This document shows positions 34,542 to 48,400 of a DNA stretch of 64,000 nt, one piece after another. Position 1 is the first letter of the stretch. The number at the start of each line of letters is the position of its first letter. The notes under the pieces are model-generated. The model did no database searches. It saw only the letters and a program-made list of their open reading frames with translations, and was not told the DNA's origin. The stretch covers positions 1,302,001 to 1,366,000 of the forward strand of contig JAUEDM010000007.1 of NCBI GenBank assembly GCA_033439685.1, given 5' to 3'. Both the position numbers and the translations under genes were made by a program. Source of the stretch: Apodospora peruviana (taxonomy: Eukaryota; Ascomycota; Sordariomycetes; Sordariales; Lasiosphaeriaceae).

Positions 34542-37471
34542 GGTGGAGGATGGCTGTTCGAGGCTGGGGAAGATGGACTTGGCTGCTGACTTTCTTTCCT
34601 TCCGGCAGGACGAGATGCAGAAAAGAAGGAAGCTGGAGGTACGAGAAAGAGAGAGAGGGTAAAGGAAGTGAGGTGACAGTAAAATAAGAGAAGAAGGGAA
34701 AAAGAAATCCCAAGCTCAAACACTAACGCCGACTACGACTTCCGTCTGTGTGCGCTTAGCTTGGACAAAAAACCCGCTTCTTTTTTATCCATCCCGTCTG
34801 ACAGTTTTCAACGTTCTTGCCCCTGGTCAATCGTATCCGCAGGGACCACCGTTTCCACAATAACACCTCGACGCTTGGGAATCGGGGGTCCATGGCACCC
34901 TTGGGGCCGTCTGGGACCAACCAAGTCCAGTTGAATCCATGAATCGATCCATGTTTGCTAAGGGGGCGTTAAGATTGCAGACGGGAAGTCAAAGGGACGC
35001 TACTTGTCGGTATGGGATCCCGTACCAGTTTTTGACATCCGAAAGGAAAATACGTACCTGCTCAGACACCGTATGTTTTCGTTGGCAGTGTTGGTAGCAG
35101 AGAGAGCTTGTTGGTGACCGTCTTCTGATTATTTTATCCATTTTTCTTCTTTGCCTTCTTTCAGTCCGAGTCTTTGCCCTCTTTCTCGGTTCGTGTTTCG
35201 GTAGCGGAGCCGATGTGATGTGCAGCTCCGCCCGCATGAGTTTGTGGCCACATGTGAGGGTCCGGCACAAAAAAATGGAAAAGCAAAAAGGGACACCAGG
35301 GGGAAGATCGACTTTTAATCTCAATCCCTTTCCAACGCCTCAACTAGTTTCGAGCCGGCTTGTTGCGACTGACGTGACGCGGCGTGTCGTGTCGTTGTGG
35401 CTGTGTGGCTTTTCTGCTTGCCCACCTCCTTCATCCTTCAAGGGCAAAAAAAATATTAACAATTTCACCGGACATTTGTTATCTCGATACGGATTGTAGG
35501 TAAAAAAATCCGGGGGAGAGACAAAACGGTCGCTCAAACACGTGCGTGGGGACCAAGCAACAAAATGCCCGGTACCGGAATACCGTACAAGGAAAGAAGA
35601 AAATAACCCACAAAAGGGGCAGACGTGCCAAAAATTGCCATGGAACAAATCCGAGAGGGAAATTTTAATAAATCTCAACGATAAACCTTATCAGTTTGCG
35701 TTAGTCTCAAATAGGTTAAGCGTTGCTGACTGGACCTTGGTTGCGTGATGCTTGGTGCGTCTTAAAACACCCCTGTCCGGCATGGCATGCGAGAAGGGTC
35801 TGTTGAGCTGTTAGCGCGATATGCCAAGAGTTGCGGCTAGACATGGTGTCGCTCCAACCAAAAGCGATGGACCGGGATCGGAAAAACTATCTTTTCTCTT
35901 CCTTGTGCCTGCCGTGCGTCCATTTCCGCTCGCAGTCCCGTTTCGATACGCAACACCGAAACCGAAGGGGTCAACCCAAATCCCACAAGGAAATCGGATT
36001 TTAGATGTTACCAGTGGAGTATTATAAAACTTATCTAATCCGAGCTACGGGAATATTTCTGCACAGACCGCCATTTCCTCCAGCCTGTGGGGTCCGGAGA
36101 AGGCTAGAACATCGCGGCATCGCCATATCCACACTGTGGTTTGGAAGACCTCGAACAAGCTGTTGTGTTCAGGGGATAATTAAGCAGTCAAATCATGACA
36201 CCAACCCTTTCTCCATCTGGGGAAGGGGTTGGAGTCAGTGTTGCGGCAACCAACCAACACGAGAAACTTGACCATGTCGCCCAGCAATCTATTGTGACTT
36301 TTGTATTGAAATTCGAGTCTCAACACCAGGCCCAACATCACTTAATAACCAGCAGGGAGATTAAAGCGAAAATTTACATTACAAGAATCCTTGATCTTCT
36401 CCATCCATCCTTTTCGTCAGACCCAATGCCTACAGGCGTCCTTAACAACCGCCCAATTTTGACCCTTTTTAGTTTTCATTGCTTCGTGTGCAAAGACCGC
36501 TTTCTTTCACCATCTGCCCCAGCTAAGCTGATAGCACACGCCGCCAGAGAAGAGGAAACGTCCATCAGTCCTCATGCCATGTTGCTTTTGATCATTCCTT
36601 GAAATGTACCCTGCGGCAAGCTCCAATGTCAACCCAGTGTCCATTGCTTCCCATTCTTCGCCAGTTCTCGTAGAGTCGTTGATCTTCGTCACGTCGTCGT
36701 CCACCACTGAGTCGTTGAAAACACCCAGGAACTTCGCTACACAAGTAATTCTCCCCAAATCCAGTTTCCACACTTGAATATGCCGAACAAGAGGGAGCCA
36801 AGCATCCAAGTGAGAAATCAACTTGAACATGTTCCGTACCCACGACACAAGCAAGTTCCAGGGCCGTGTGTAACAGGTCCAATTGCCACATGTATCAACT
36901 CCGCAAAGAAACAGCAGTACCAAGTCGTAGCAGCTCATAGCAGCTCGTCAAGTCATATGGGTGTGGGCTATTGCTTCTCGTCCTGTGCCGTACAACTACA
37001 GCCAACCGGTCCCCAGACAATCTAACACCAGGGTATAAGAGGCTGAAAGACAATGCCGGGCAACAAATCACAGCCAGAAGCCCTTGGGATTTCCAGGGGC
37101 GGACAAGGCTCGAAATAGAAAGCAAACACCGTCCATCATGTCCTCGGGCTTTTTGGGAAAAGATGGATCACTAAAGTCGTGCCAATGCAATCGTTATGCA
37201 ACCGGGAACTGAGAGTAAAGAAAGTCTGGCAAGGAACGGGTATCGCTGTCATCCACACCCGGAAGAGTGAACATGCCGATCGCCACAGAGCAGGGAACGC
37301 AATTGAGCAATTGAGGGCAGCATGGTCTGATGAGACAGATTTGCCGTGGCCTCGCCTTATCTCCATTGTCGCCCTGGCATCCCCTCGAAGGTTCAGGTAA
37401 CGCCAGTAAAACGTTGACGGGCACAGGTGGTCGACTGACGCATAGTGCCCAATATCACCCAAGTTCCGGGA
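34542..37471. other. 2.9 kb intergenic, no gene supported
   Basis: Upstream region of the minus-strand desaturase (its pyrimidine-rich leader is about 34600-34720) and 3' flank of the zinc-finger gene. Frames up to 143 codons (e.g. 36507-36938 minus, 36195-36602 plus) overlap on opposite strands without motifs, so no gene is called. Confidence 0.55.
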
Positions 37472-40400
37472 TTATTCAAGCGCCATAACCGACTTCTCGG
37501 CGCGAACGCGAACATGATTGGAGTGAGCTTCCAGGCACGCGGAAATTAGTCGAGTCACTGTCGTCTCAGTCAGCGAAAAGTTCGACTCGAGGTCTCCCGG
37601 CGGTTGCGTCATAATGGGTAACCCACCAGGCCACACGGTGGCTTTATCAATCATGTAAGCCGTGACTCTTAGGATCTTTGCCGCGTATCCAGCGTGGTCG
37701 TCCATCTGGAAACCTCTGCCCATACCGCTCACGTTACCATCCATACCGCTGACACCACCCTTGGAGGCCAAATCCATGTTCATCTTCATCTCTGCGCCTT
37801 GCAGTATATCCTGGATCTTTCCAAGTAGTTTCACATCTTCTTCCTCGAGCAGCATGATGGCAGGCACTTGGGAGAGGTCGACATTATCCTGGCCAAGGAT
37901 GCCGAGGTAACGGCCGACGCGATCTTGCAACGTGGCAACCCACTCGGCCAATACCTGGGCACAGTCAAAGGCACACATGGCCGACTGTATGGGCAACTCG
38001 CGGCTTGTTAAGTCGGCTAGGCTAACCCCAAGCTTATCTGATATGGAGAGAGATTCGGCCGCGAAGAACGCAGCTTTCCTCAGATGCTTCTCCCTGCGTG
38101 ATATTGAACGGCTGTTGGATGCCTGTGACTGGGACTGAGTCGACGGTTGCTGTGTCAGGGCAGGGTTAATGGTGCCTGAGGCGTTAAGCTTTGAGGCGGC
38201 GAACTCGGGAGACGAAGATTGAGTAGCCGGAGAATCAACGAAGTGAGAACTCGTCCCAGACGCATCTGATGCGTCCGTGCCGGCGGAGTCGGTGTTGGAA
38301 GCAGGCGAGTGCTCAGCATGTTGCACAATCTCATCTCCGCGGGCAAGCTCTTCCGCCATGCCATCCCAGTCCCGTTGCCAGAACTTCTCCTTGGCCCGGG
38401 AGAAGTTCACGAACAGCCGCACATAGGCAAGGTGGAGCAGCGGGATGGCATCCGCGGAGAGGGGCCCCAAGCCGAAAGGATTTGGACGCTCCGGGCTGTG
38501 ATGTGGGTTGCTTGCCCACGCCGTGTGCCATGCCCTGAGTGCCGGTTCGATATGCCGGTGCATTTTCTCCGTCTCCTCGTTGGTCCAGACCTTGTTGTGG
38601 TGACGTTGCCGCGTCTCCCAGATGTAGTTGTGTAGCGCATTGATCAAGACCAAACAACCGAACGTGCTTGGTTTCAGGTCGCTCTTGGGTAAATCATTGC
38701 CATTTACAGCTGATCCAAAAGGCTGGTGGTTGGTATTAATGCCCATCTTCTGCTGCTTCTCGTTCATCCGAAGAAGCTCTCCCAAGGCTTCGTGGAACGT
38801 CATCCGGTTGTGATTAGCTGCCACGATTCCGCCTTTAGTAAAGAAAGCGCGGCTACTCTCCGCAGCGAAAAACTCCTCGTCGCAGGGAAGATCAAGCAGC
38901 ACCTCCGAGTTCGTCAAGGCTGGAGTATGGTTATAGGCCGACACGAGAAGGCTAGAGAGAATGAATATGGTGTATAGGGTCCGCTTCCTCTCCTCCATGG
39001 CCTTCCAGCGCAGCCACTCGGCCTGTTCGTCCGCATCTTTGCCGCCACCCCAGATCCCGTCCATGTCCATCATGTCGACATCTTTGGATGGATCAACCCG
39101 GCTCGGTCGCAGTAATTCGCCCGCTTGTGCGAGACTTACCAATGCAGCAGCGTGAGTCGAGGCAATCTCCCCAGACAGCTTGTCCCCACAGTTGTGACCA
39201 TAAACAACATTAAGAAGCATTGCCTGAACTAGCCACACTGGAGTCTCGACCGAGTTTTCCTGCTGCTGTGAATTCTGATTCGCCATCGGAGTTCGTCGGA
39301 AGTCTGCCTTTCTTACGTTGGCTTTCCTCCGCTCGTCCAGGTACAGTTGAATCATCTTTTTGGCCATCCCAAACAAATCCATCGACATCTGTCGTTCCAT
39401 TTCATATAACGCGCCGATGGCCGCCATTGATAGAATCAAACAACCACTCCCACCCACGCTGCTGCTTCGTCCGTTAGCTGATTGCGACGACATCTCGAAT
39501 GATAGCGTCGGTATATGGACAAACGGCAGGTGGGGGTGGAAATAACGTAGGTAGGCCCCGACAAATCGCTGAAGGTCTTGGGTGCTCGGGAGGGTGTTGT
39601 TGTGTTCGGTGCTGGTTGTCGTCGGAGGATGTGCGGTCAATGGCGAGCTCGGCGTCGCAAACGAGTATCTCCGTCCACCAAACTGGGAGGCCTGGGAGGC
39701 CGACAGGGCACCTAGGATGGCATTTCTTGTTGAATCAGTGATTGTCGAGACGGGTAAGGTGCCATGATTACTACCATTCATCGAGGACGGCGTCTCCGGA
39801 CCAGCACCGAAATTGAGCGCTTGGTTCAGGTTCTGATTATTCAGGCCCGGGATAATCGAAGGGCTGAGCGAGCTCATGGAGGGCGGGGGGGTCGAGAAAT
39901 AACCATCGCTCATGGTCTTGGACGGTGGCGGTTGAGGCGACATGGGAGCGCCGTTCAAAAGGTCAGGAAAGACGGAGCCACCCAAGTCAAATGAAAACGG
40001 GTTGGACATCTGCGGTGGGCCCATGATTCCGGCTTGCCACATCGAACTCGACCCTACAGCGGCCGTATGGTGATTTGACCCGTCCACCATCACGTCGCTA
40101 ATGCCGCTCTGGCTGGTGGTGCTAATGGCCGACGGTGAAGAACCATCGACTGCATTCTCGTTCGGTCCGTTGGTAAAGGACATGTTGTGCTCAAAGCCCG
40201 GCAGCCAGTCAAAAGTGTCGTCCAAAGAATGAGTGGCAGACATGTCGGGGAGCCCATGGGAATACGGAGACATAGGGTCCAGGGCCATGGAAGGCGGCGA
40301 ATCATTGTAATGGAGAGCGTTCGGGTTGATGGTGGAACCAGTCGGAGCGCCAAACAGAAGCCCTTCGAAATCAAACTCGTTGCTGAAAGGCATCGGAGGG

Positions 40401-41192
40401 GCTGTTCTGAGGCCGCCGGAGAAATCCATGCCATTGATACCATGGGTCTCCAGCTTCGGCAGACCATGAGGAAGCCCGCGGTGGAGCATAGCAGAAGCCA
40501 TCCCGCTAAAGCCATGGTCGATGTTGTGGTAATTGGGTATCCCAACCAAGCTTGCGTGACGGCTATGGGTGGGAGGCATGCGCGCAGCCTGAGCATTTGC
40601 CGCGGCGATCAACTGCATAGCATTGCCGTCAACGTGGCTAATGGTATTGGCCCGCGGCCGCATCGAAGCTGCGGCTCCAACGGCGGTAGCACTGGGGCCA
40701 GCAACACTGTTCTTCCGAACCCGGCTGGCCCCAGGTGTTGCGCCGCTGGCGCTCTCGCGTCGATTGCGCGGCCGGGACGAAGGTGTGGTGGTCTGGTGAA
40801 GCTTCTGCTGGTGGCGCAGTAGCAAGTCTCGGCGAGCAAAGCATCTCGTGCACTCTGGACATTCGAATGGCTTTTCTTTGGTGTGGGACCGCTCATGGCG
40901 TTTCAAATGCTCCAATCGCGCAAAGGAGCGCTGGCAGGTCCCGCAGACGTGCGGGCGAGGCTTATCGGTTTTCGGAGGAGGAAAATTGGCAGCAGGAGAC
41001 TTGGTGTTGACCGTGATAGTCGAGGCTTTGGAAAGACCAGCTTTTGTTAGTCGCAATTCAGCATTCGACTCAGGGAGTGCGTAACGAGGGGTCGTTGAAT
41101 GGAGGGCACGGAAGCCAGTGGAGCATACCAGCTTCATCGCCAACAGGCGCGCTCCCACCCGGGCCCGAGGGGGAGGCAGCCGAATTGGACAT
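37472..41192 (-). CDS. C2H2 zinc-finger transcription factor with fungal_trans domain (ADR1/AmdX type)
   Basis: Two exons (minus), 41129-41192 and 37472-41025, give 1205 residues. The first exon encodes MSNSAASPSGPGGSAPVGDE and has a GTATGC donor. The intron contains the branch word GCGACTAAC. The alternative in-frame acceptor at 41041 would add five residues. Two classical C2H2 fingers lie near the N-terminus (about 47-98): HVCGTCQRSFARLEHLKRH and FECPECTRCFARRDLLLRH, the ADR1-like pair that reads GG[AG]G-type DNA. A long Ser/Pro/Asn/Gly-rich region follows. From about residue 505 (VGAYLRYFHPHLPFVHIP) starts a helical region matching the fungal-specific transcription factor domain, continuing to about 850. 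A downstream ATG at 41137 lies inside the predicted intron and gives an N-terminus unlike the family. ADR1/AmdX relatives control carbon or nitrogen use; the target genes here are unknown. Confidence 0.88.
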
Positions 41193-42430
41193 GGCAGCGG
41201 CGACGGCTTCACGCTTGTTACCGGCGTCACTCGACACAGTCATCCTCCTTGAAAGCGGAAGCTCTGGAAGGCAGGCGGAGACGGCTGTGTGCGGCGTACG
41301 GTGGAACGGTGGAACGGACAGGGAGGAATGAAACCAGAGACAAGAACAAAAGCAAGGACGATATCAAAGACGAAGACAAAGGGACGGGAACTGAGCAGGA
41401 GCAGCACTCAAAAGTGACGAGAGTAGGTTGGGGCAAGAGGGAGGCAGGGCGCGAAGGAGGCGGAGCGGTGGGGCCAAGCTATCGGAGAGGAAGAGACGAG
41501 GAGGGGCTAAACGGCGAAGGCGAAGGTCGCATGCTATTTTGGCGCAATTGCTTCTCTCTCTGTGGTATTTTGGTCAAATTACTCTGCTCTCTTGTCTTCA
41601 GTTGCTCTCCCGTCAATCTCTCGATGCTCTCTGTCGAAGAATGGAAGCCGATATCTACAATCACAACCCACTCTTGGACGGGTGAGGGGTTGAATTGGTT
41701 TGGTTGGTTGCTAAAGGTAGAGAAAGAACGGAGGGATGACGGGCTGCTGTCAACTGGATGGCCCGAGGAATTTACAGAGTAGAAGCAGACGGGGAGGGAG
41801 ACAGGAACACACCGCGAACAGCGAACCACAGAAGGGCGAGCCCGAGTTTAGCTTGGCCCTTGGCTCAAAATGGTGCGGTGGATGGCGAAATTGGAGTGCC
41901 AGGCCTGGTGTGGGCAAGTGACACTCGCGGCCACCAAGTGACAAGGAAGGCACTCGAGCCTGCAGGAGAACAGTGACACAGTGCGCAACCCGGGCTAGGT
42001 GACGGGGCCACTGGGGCCACTTGGGGCCTTGGGCCCTGGGCAAGCAGCGAGGGTGCACCCTGGCGGAGCAAGGAACAGCACCTCACCGGGGCTTGCAACA
42101 CACCATCGACAGCCCGGGTCCCACGGTACCGGACAAATACCTCAATCGCGGAAACAAACGGGCGATCCAGCACACCTTTGCCGCGCAACTGACCCCCGTT
42201 AATCTCAGGTTCCCAGTACCTTTCTGCGGCCGCTGGACCCCTTTTGCAACGAGTTTCTGCAACTGGCGCCGAATGACAAGTAGGCGGTGGAGACCAGTTG
42301 TCTGGGCTGCTTTTTTAAAAACAATATTTTCTGCTGCTGCACCACATTCATGTTTGGCAGCGACTTCGCACCGTGAGTCAGAGTCAGAGTTGCTCGCAGC
42401 CCGACTTATACTCTAAATCGGGTCAGATCG
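41193..42430. promoter_or_regulatory. Upstream region and probable long leader of the zinc-finger gene
   Basis: The + strand is purine-rich from about 41310 to 41520 (pyrimidine-rich on the gene's strand), as in leaders of highly regulated fungal genes. Short frames on the minus strand (e.g. 41227-41436) could be upstream ORFs. A GC-rich set of direct repeats, GGGGCCACT twice plus related units, lies at 42004-42040. Confidence 0.45.
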
Positions 42431-45400
42431 GTATTACTAGATATAGTCGTTTATGCTGTCACTGAAAGACAGCCAGGGGCATCAGGGGGATATTTATATT
42501 CATCTGCCATCCACTATAGGTACTCCGTTGGTGGGAGACGAAACTGCCCCGTATGTTGTCGTCTATTTTCTCCTTCCGGTCAACATCCTGTATCTGTCAA
42601 TGCAGGGCCGGTTGCAGGAGCTATCAACGCCCGACGGCTGGTCTTGAATTGGCATTGCTCCAGATCAAGTAGGTAAGCACCTAGGTAAGGTGGCAGCAGC
42701 TAAGCGGTAAGGTACTGGTAGGTATATGTCAAAAAGCCGGAGCAAATGGCACACGCGCGATATAGTATCTTCTAAACAGCCGGATCAGATGGTTTATATG
42801 CAATCCGTGCCTGATTTATAGCATAGCAATACCCTTAACGGACAGTTCTTGAGCCTCCTCCGTGGTCCTCTCCGAGGTTGTATAACACTCACGGATGAAA
42901 TAAGATATGACGACGAAGCAGAGGATAGGAAGGCTCGAGTGCCGTCGGGTGGTCTTTTGATGGCTAGGAGCGGGCAGGACGATCCGAGGCTGCCTTGCGG
43001 TGAACCTGGAAGGCTGGAAACAGGGACACTACGGACAAGCTAAAAGTGTGCGAAGATACGGATACAGGGCAGGGGAGAACGGAAGGTCCATATTCGCGCT
43101 GATGAGCCTCACCCATCACCGAGCCTCATTGTTCTTCAATACCCCCACTATTCCGTACATCCGTCATCACAGTTCCTAAGAAATGTTGATGGGAACCGGT
43201 CGGACATAGCGGGTTACCTGCCTTGTTCCGGTTCGCAGTTAGTCGGCATGCAACATGCCCATCTTTATTATTCGACTCGCTGCAGCACATCCAGCCTGCC
43301 AGTTTCCACTGTTAGGTAGCTAACAAGTAGAACTACTCACGTAAGTGTGAACCCGAGCGAGAAAAATGGTGGTGGTGGTGGTGGTTGGTGTGCTGGACCG
43401 TGGACGGAGCCGATCGAGTTTCAAAGCATGGCGACCTTCGCTGCACGCAACGAACCAAAATGTTCAAGAGCTGTGTCTCTTGCAGGGCGTTACGACGAGC
43501 CGCCGTCTGATTGCTCAGTTGCACCACCCGCCTTCCTCCTACGGGTCTAGCGTCACGCACCTTTCCTGTGCATGCGTTCTCGCCCTTGGCCGAGTTTCAC
43601 AGTGCTACGACAGATTCTCATACCTTCCTCCCGATATTACATTGGAATATCCTTGCAACAGCATGGCATGGCATGGCATGGCATGGCATGGCCTGGCGAC
43701 TTGCTGTCTCTCTCGAGTCTCTTGCAATCCCACAAGAATTCTAACTCTGAATGATCAAGTACTGCCAATTGTGGAATGTTAGTCCCGATTATTTGCCGAT
43801 TACAAACAAACCCATCAAGTCACAACTCGTACACGATTACGAATTGTCGCAGCAGATATGGACTGGGATGACCTTACGGGCATAGGGACGGAGAACTGGC
43901 CATGCAGCCTTTGCCAGATTGAGTTGCGCTCTGTCTTCAAGTTCTCCATCCTTTCCTGCCCGTCCCGCGAGCATCCATGCCAGCCGTAGGTACCCTGCCC
44001 TGCAGCTTCCATCAAACCTGCCCGTGGCAGCCACCGCCATCACCTCGCTGCCAAGCACACTGTGGAACATCTTGGCCCATGTCGCACTGCTGGCAGTCTC
44101 CGACAGCCGACCTTCAGCTTGAGCACGGCGCCGTCCTCTGAATGCAAAGAGACGGTTCGGCAGTCAATATATTTGTAGTAAACTACCAATGTTTCTGTCG
44201 AAATGGGTACGATGAAGCAGGCCAAGGTAGAAACCCACCCCGTGGAACACGACACCGCTCGGAGCTTGGTGGAAGCTCTCCTGTCACCTTATTTAGGTAC
44301 CCAGGGCAGTTGTATCACCACAACCACCAATATAACGGCTCCCGTCTCGGCTGTCATCCTTGTGCCTCAGGTTTGGAATTCACGGAAGTTGAACAACTTG
44401 CTACCAACGGGCTATCACTTGGTTTTGTAATGATTCAGTTGTGTTGGTGCAAGTCCCCGATTGGTGACAAATGTTCGAACCATATGTCCGCCAGCCAATG
44501 CCCTGCCATGTCAGAAATGTCAGAAAACGGCCCAAAAAGGTCCCTTTCACATCATGCACCCGCCCCTCCTTCGACATCCGAAGTCTCTTGCAGCGCCTCA
44601 AGGACCGAAATGCTTAGTAGAGTGGTTACTAGGTACCTAATGCTAGCTAACCGGCCGGATTACTTCGTACAGCCTCGTGATCCAAATCGTGATCATAATC
44701 ATGCTTTCAACTCCCTCGACTAGAAAAACAGCATACGGAATTCGCAAGACAGATGGCTACTTGGAAACAATGCGAGGGAAGCATTTCCTGATCGGCAGCC
44801 GTACTTGTCTTTTTGCTATTAATAAAATCGAAAACCCTGACCTCAGTTCCTGCTCTCCACCAGCTGTCTGCCTGCCTTACGACGTGCCGCGTACTCCGTA
44901 TCGTACCGTTGCTTCGATTCTCGAGCGGAAGAGCCACACAGTGTTTCTATATACGCATTATATCGCACTGTACAAATCTTCAGGCGCCCCAAGTGGACAG
45001 CAATCGTTGCGCTTTTCTGCGACACCTTTGGGCCGATGACATGGCCGGGACTGCCATCATAGCTCGCGCGGGCCGCTCAGACAACGGTGACTGGGTGACT
45101 GGGCAGAGAGAATGGAGAATGGATGCGATGACTCTACCATCGCGTCTTTCTTTAGAGCTATGGAGCTTCAGGGTTACCACCTGTTGAATTAGAAGCCAAT
45201 CGATTGGGATCTATTACCTCAGGGGCAGATAGGATAGCCTCTCGTCTCTCTGCCCAACCCACCAGCTCCATCCACACAGTCCTGACCAGAGACCAGGCTA
45301 GGTTCTGGAACAGCATCGACAGCTGTTGCTATCAAATTAGGATAAGGTAAACGGATTCGTTGTGGCTCCAGTGTTTCGTCATGCCGAACAGATGCAGATC

Positions 45401-48400
45401 CGGCTGGCGTCGAAGAATACAAGTGGACTCGAATTCCATCCGAGACATGGAAACAAAATAACCTCCACTCCCAAGCTGCCAGGACCCAGGCCGGGCTGGC
45501 TGTACCTAACCCACAATTGCTGCCGCTTTGCGGCGCCCATGGGATATCGGCGGCTTAACTGGCCTTGACATTGATCACCGCTGCCATGTTTCATTGCCCG
45601 GGTCCCCACAGGTCCACCATCATTGTCATCCGAATCCATCGTTGCCATCCAAAAGCCCAGTTGTTGTCTTTTTCAACAGCGGTCAGTCGTCCAAGGCTCC
45701 ACAGAACAAGGAGACAGGTACCATGATGGCACAGCCAGTTTGACGCAATTTGCTTTCTGTCGGATGAACATACCGTGGCAAGTGACTGGGCATCTTACGT
45801 GTTGCCCGAGACTCTACATACGAGAGTGGCTGGCTCATTTTCAAAACTCCCATACGGAACCGGACAGAGTTCGGCATCCCGGTGAATGGATGGTACTGTA
45901 GGTACAGACTGAAAGGGGGCTTGGCTTGCCAAATTGACTTTATCATAGTTCGCATGGCAATGGAAATCTGCCTCCCCCCCACGTATCTATGCCTTGTATT
46001 CCATCCACAGCTGCTCGCAACTCTGTTCGTCAAAGGCGGCAGAGTCGGCAACCTGGTCAATAAAATGGGCAAGGCGAGTGAGTTCCTTGAGCATTACATT
46101 GCGGCGGAGGCTCCTGTCTGCCTGTTGGAAGTCCCCGTGAGCCGATTACCGGCGGTGTCACTCAGACCTTGGTCCCACCAGTGCTGACGGATGATACGAA
46201 AGATGGTGAGTAGTTGAGCTCTTATCGCTGCACCTTTCTTTAAAACTACCCCGCCATGAGGACGAGCTCAATTGTTGGAGGGGTAATTCGTATGGAGGGG
46301 CACCGAGGGGCATGGCGGGGCATTCAGCTCGCAAAGTCTTGGGGGTCCCCATTTCCCCAACAAGACAATGGTCGACCCTGAAACCTGAGGCACTTTCACA
46401 TGAGGCACTTCAGGTCTATCCCACCACCTTTTTAGTCATTAACCTCATTCATGTGATACCAAACGCGAGATCATAAGGGATCACCTCCAATCGGTGGCTC
46501 TTCAAGATCTTCAAGCTTTCTCCTTGTACGAACTGCCTGGAATTGCTAGAAACCGAGTGGAGCCTTTGATTTTCAGTGGGCCGTTAGGCTCAGCACCCGG
46601 ACCAAAGTCCCTATTTTTTGGGAGGTTGTGGAAAATAGTCCGTGCGTTGCTCTCCCACACAGTACGGATTCTCCATTGGCACCGACTTATTTAAGTCGAA
46701 CAGTTTGTGGGGTTGAAAACTGATCTTTGCTAGCAGTCGCTCCATTGCCAAGACCACCTCGTCCACACTCCCAAGTTCAAGGAATCGCCTCAGCAACCCT
46801 TACCTTCCTTTCCCCAGAAACACCGATTCTCGTCTAAACTCCAGGATGGCTCTCTTGGTCACGAGATTTTTACAGGTGCTTTCTGTCTGGGGAAACTTCT
46901 TCCCGGCTCATCCTTACTATAAAATGGTCACCTCAAGCGAAACGACATCTCGCAGAAACACTGACTCCAGAACCTGGAAACCCGCCTCGAGCACACAATG
47001 GGCGTTGCCTTTGATCTACCCGTATGGTAACATGGCAGCAAATCGTCGGCGCTAATGAAGCGTGCTACGACACTTGTCGGCACAGCCGTGCCTTGGTGCT
47101 CCATACTACCGAACTATGCAGTTAGTTGACTCGCATCAGTTCGTAATCCGTTTGACGCGAGCCCGGAGCCGGGAGTCTGCAGCTTTTTCAGTGCGATAGC
47201 GTTGAGACTCGGACTTTCCACTTATTAGGCGCTAACCGTGCTGCTACAAGCAGGTTCCAGCCTCTACATATTCCGTACACTGTAGACTTTGGAGCCTCCA
47301 CGTTCAGGTTGGGGAAGGCGGAGATGGATGGAGATGGAGAACTGCAATTTCGGCCCTCCAACTCGAAGCTGGCTGGCTCGAGGTTCCACATCCGGGTTGC
47401 GGAAGACGGTGCCCGGCTTCTTCCATCATCAACCGAACTGCAATTTCGAATGAGCTGCCGCCGCAGAGAATCCCATAACACGATGTCGGGGACTGTGACG
47501 GTACATCGAATTGGGTTCGCTTGTTCCATGTCCTGCAGGGTCGTCGAAGTTGATCCAGATTGCTTCTCCAACAAATCTACCCCAACCTTGCGAGATGAGC
47601 CAGATGGCAATATCTCAGCAGCCCGTGGTCTCCGTACATCTTGCACGGTACACATGCGATACATAGTGTCCCAGTGTTCTCCATGGGAGTCCCCAGATTG
47701 GACTATTTACCCTCTAGATCAGAAAATCAGGGGCCGCTCATTTCCCCAGACCGTACCATCCTATAGTGCGTCTCTTTCTTCCCGCTGACAACACTCAGGA
47801 GTTGATGAAGCCCCCTTCATCCTGCCCGACGTCGAGAAACTTCACACCACTGCCCGGGTGCCAAGGAGATGGGAGCGACCGTTGCTTCTCCAACTCTCTG
47901 CTTCAATGCGTGCTGATGCACGACAGCCTTTGTATGCGTTTTAAGTTCGGTTTGCACCCGCAACAGGAAAAAAGAAGACGGTCAGGTGCACCACATCGTG
48001 CATTATGGCTCCGCGGGAGCACAGATGTCCACCCCAGGGTCGACATCTACCCTGATGCGACCCAAAGAAAAACCTCCCTGCTAGCTCTTGCAGGTTGTGT
48101 GCAGCTGCCTCTAAACAAGGGCGGTTTTTGAGTTTTTGCCTTGCAGATACTGGCCTGGGAGGTTTTTCTTACCCATCATACGGGGTATGGTTCGCGGTAT
48201 GCATCCACTTCGAATTCTTGCTGGTCTGCGTTATACCGTCTTCCTGATTCGCTACACCCATGGAGTCGATATCGTTCGCGAACCAGGCTCCCGCCAGTGT
48301 CTGCTATCTACGTTGCCCGTACGAATCGACTTGCAATATCCTCCTCGTCAACGCTGATTTCTGAGCTGTTGGCAATTATATCAGACCAAACTTCCGTGGC

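Noticed and set aside
44142..44723. 193-codon open frame
   Set aside because: No motif, signal peptide or splice extension; composition similar to surrounding non-coding DNA.
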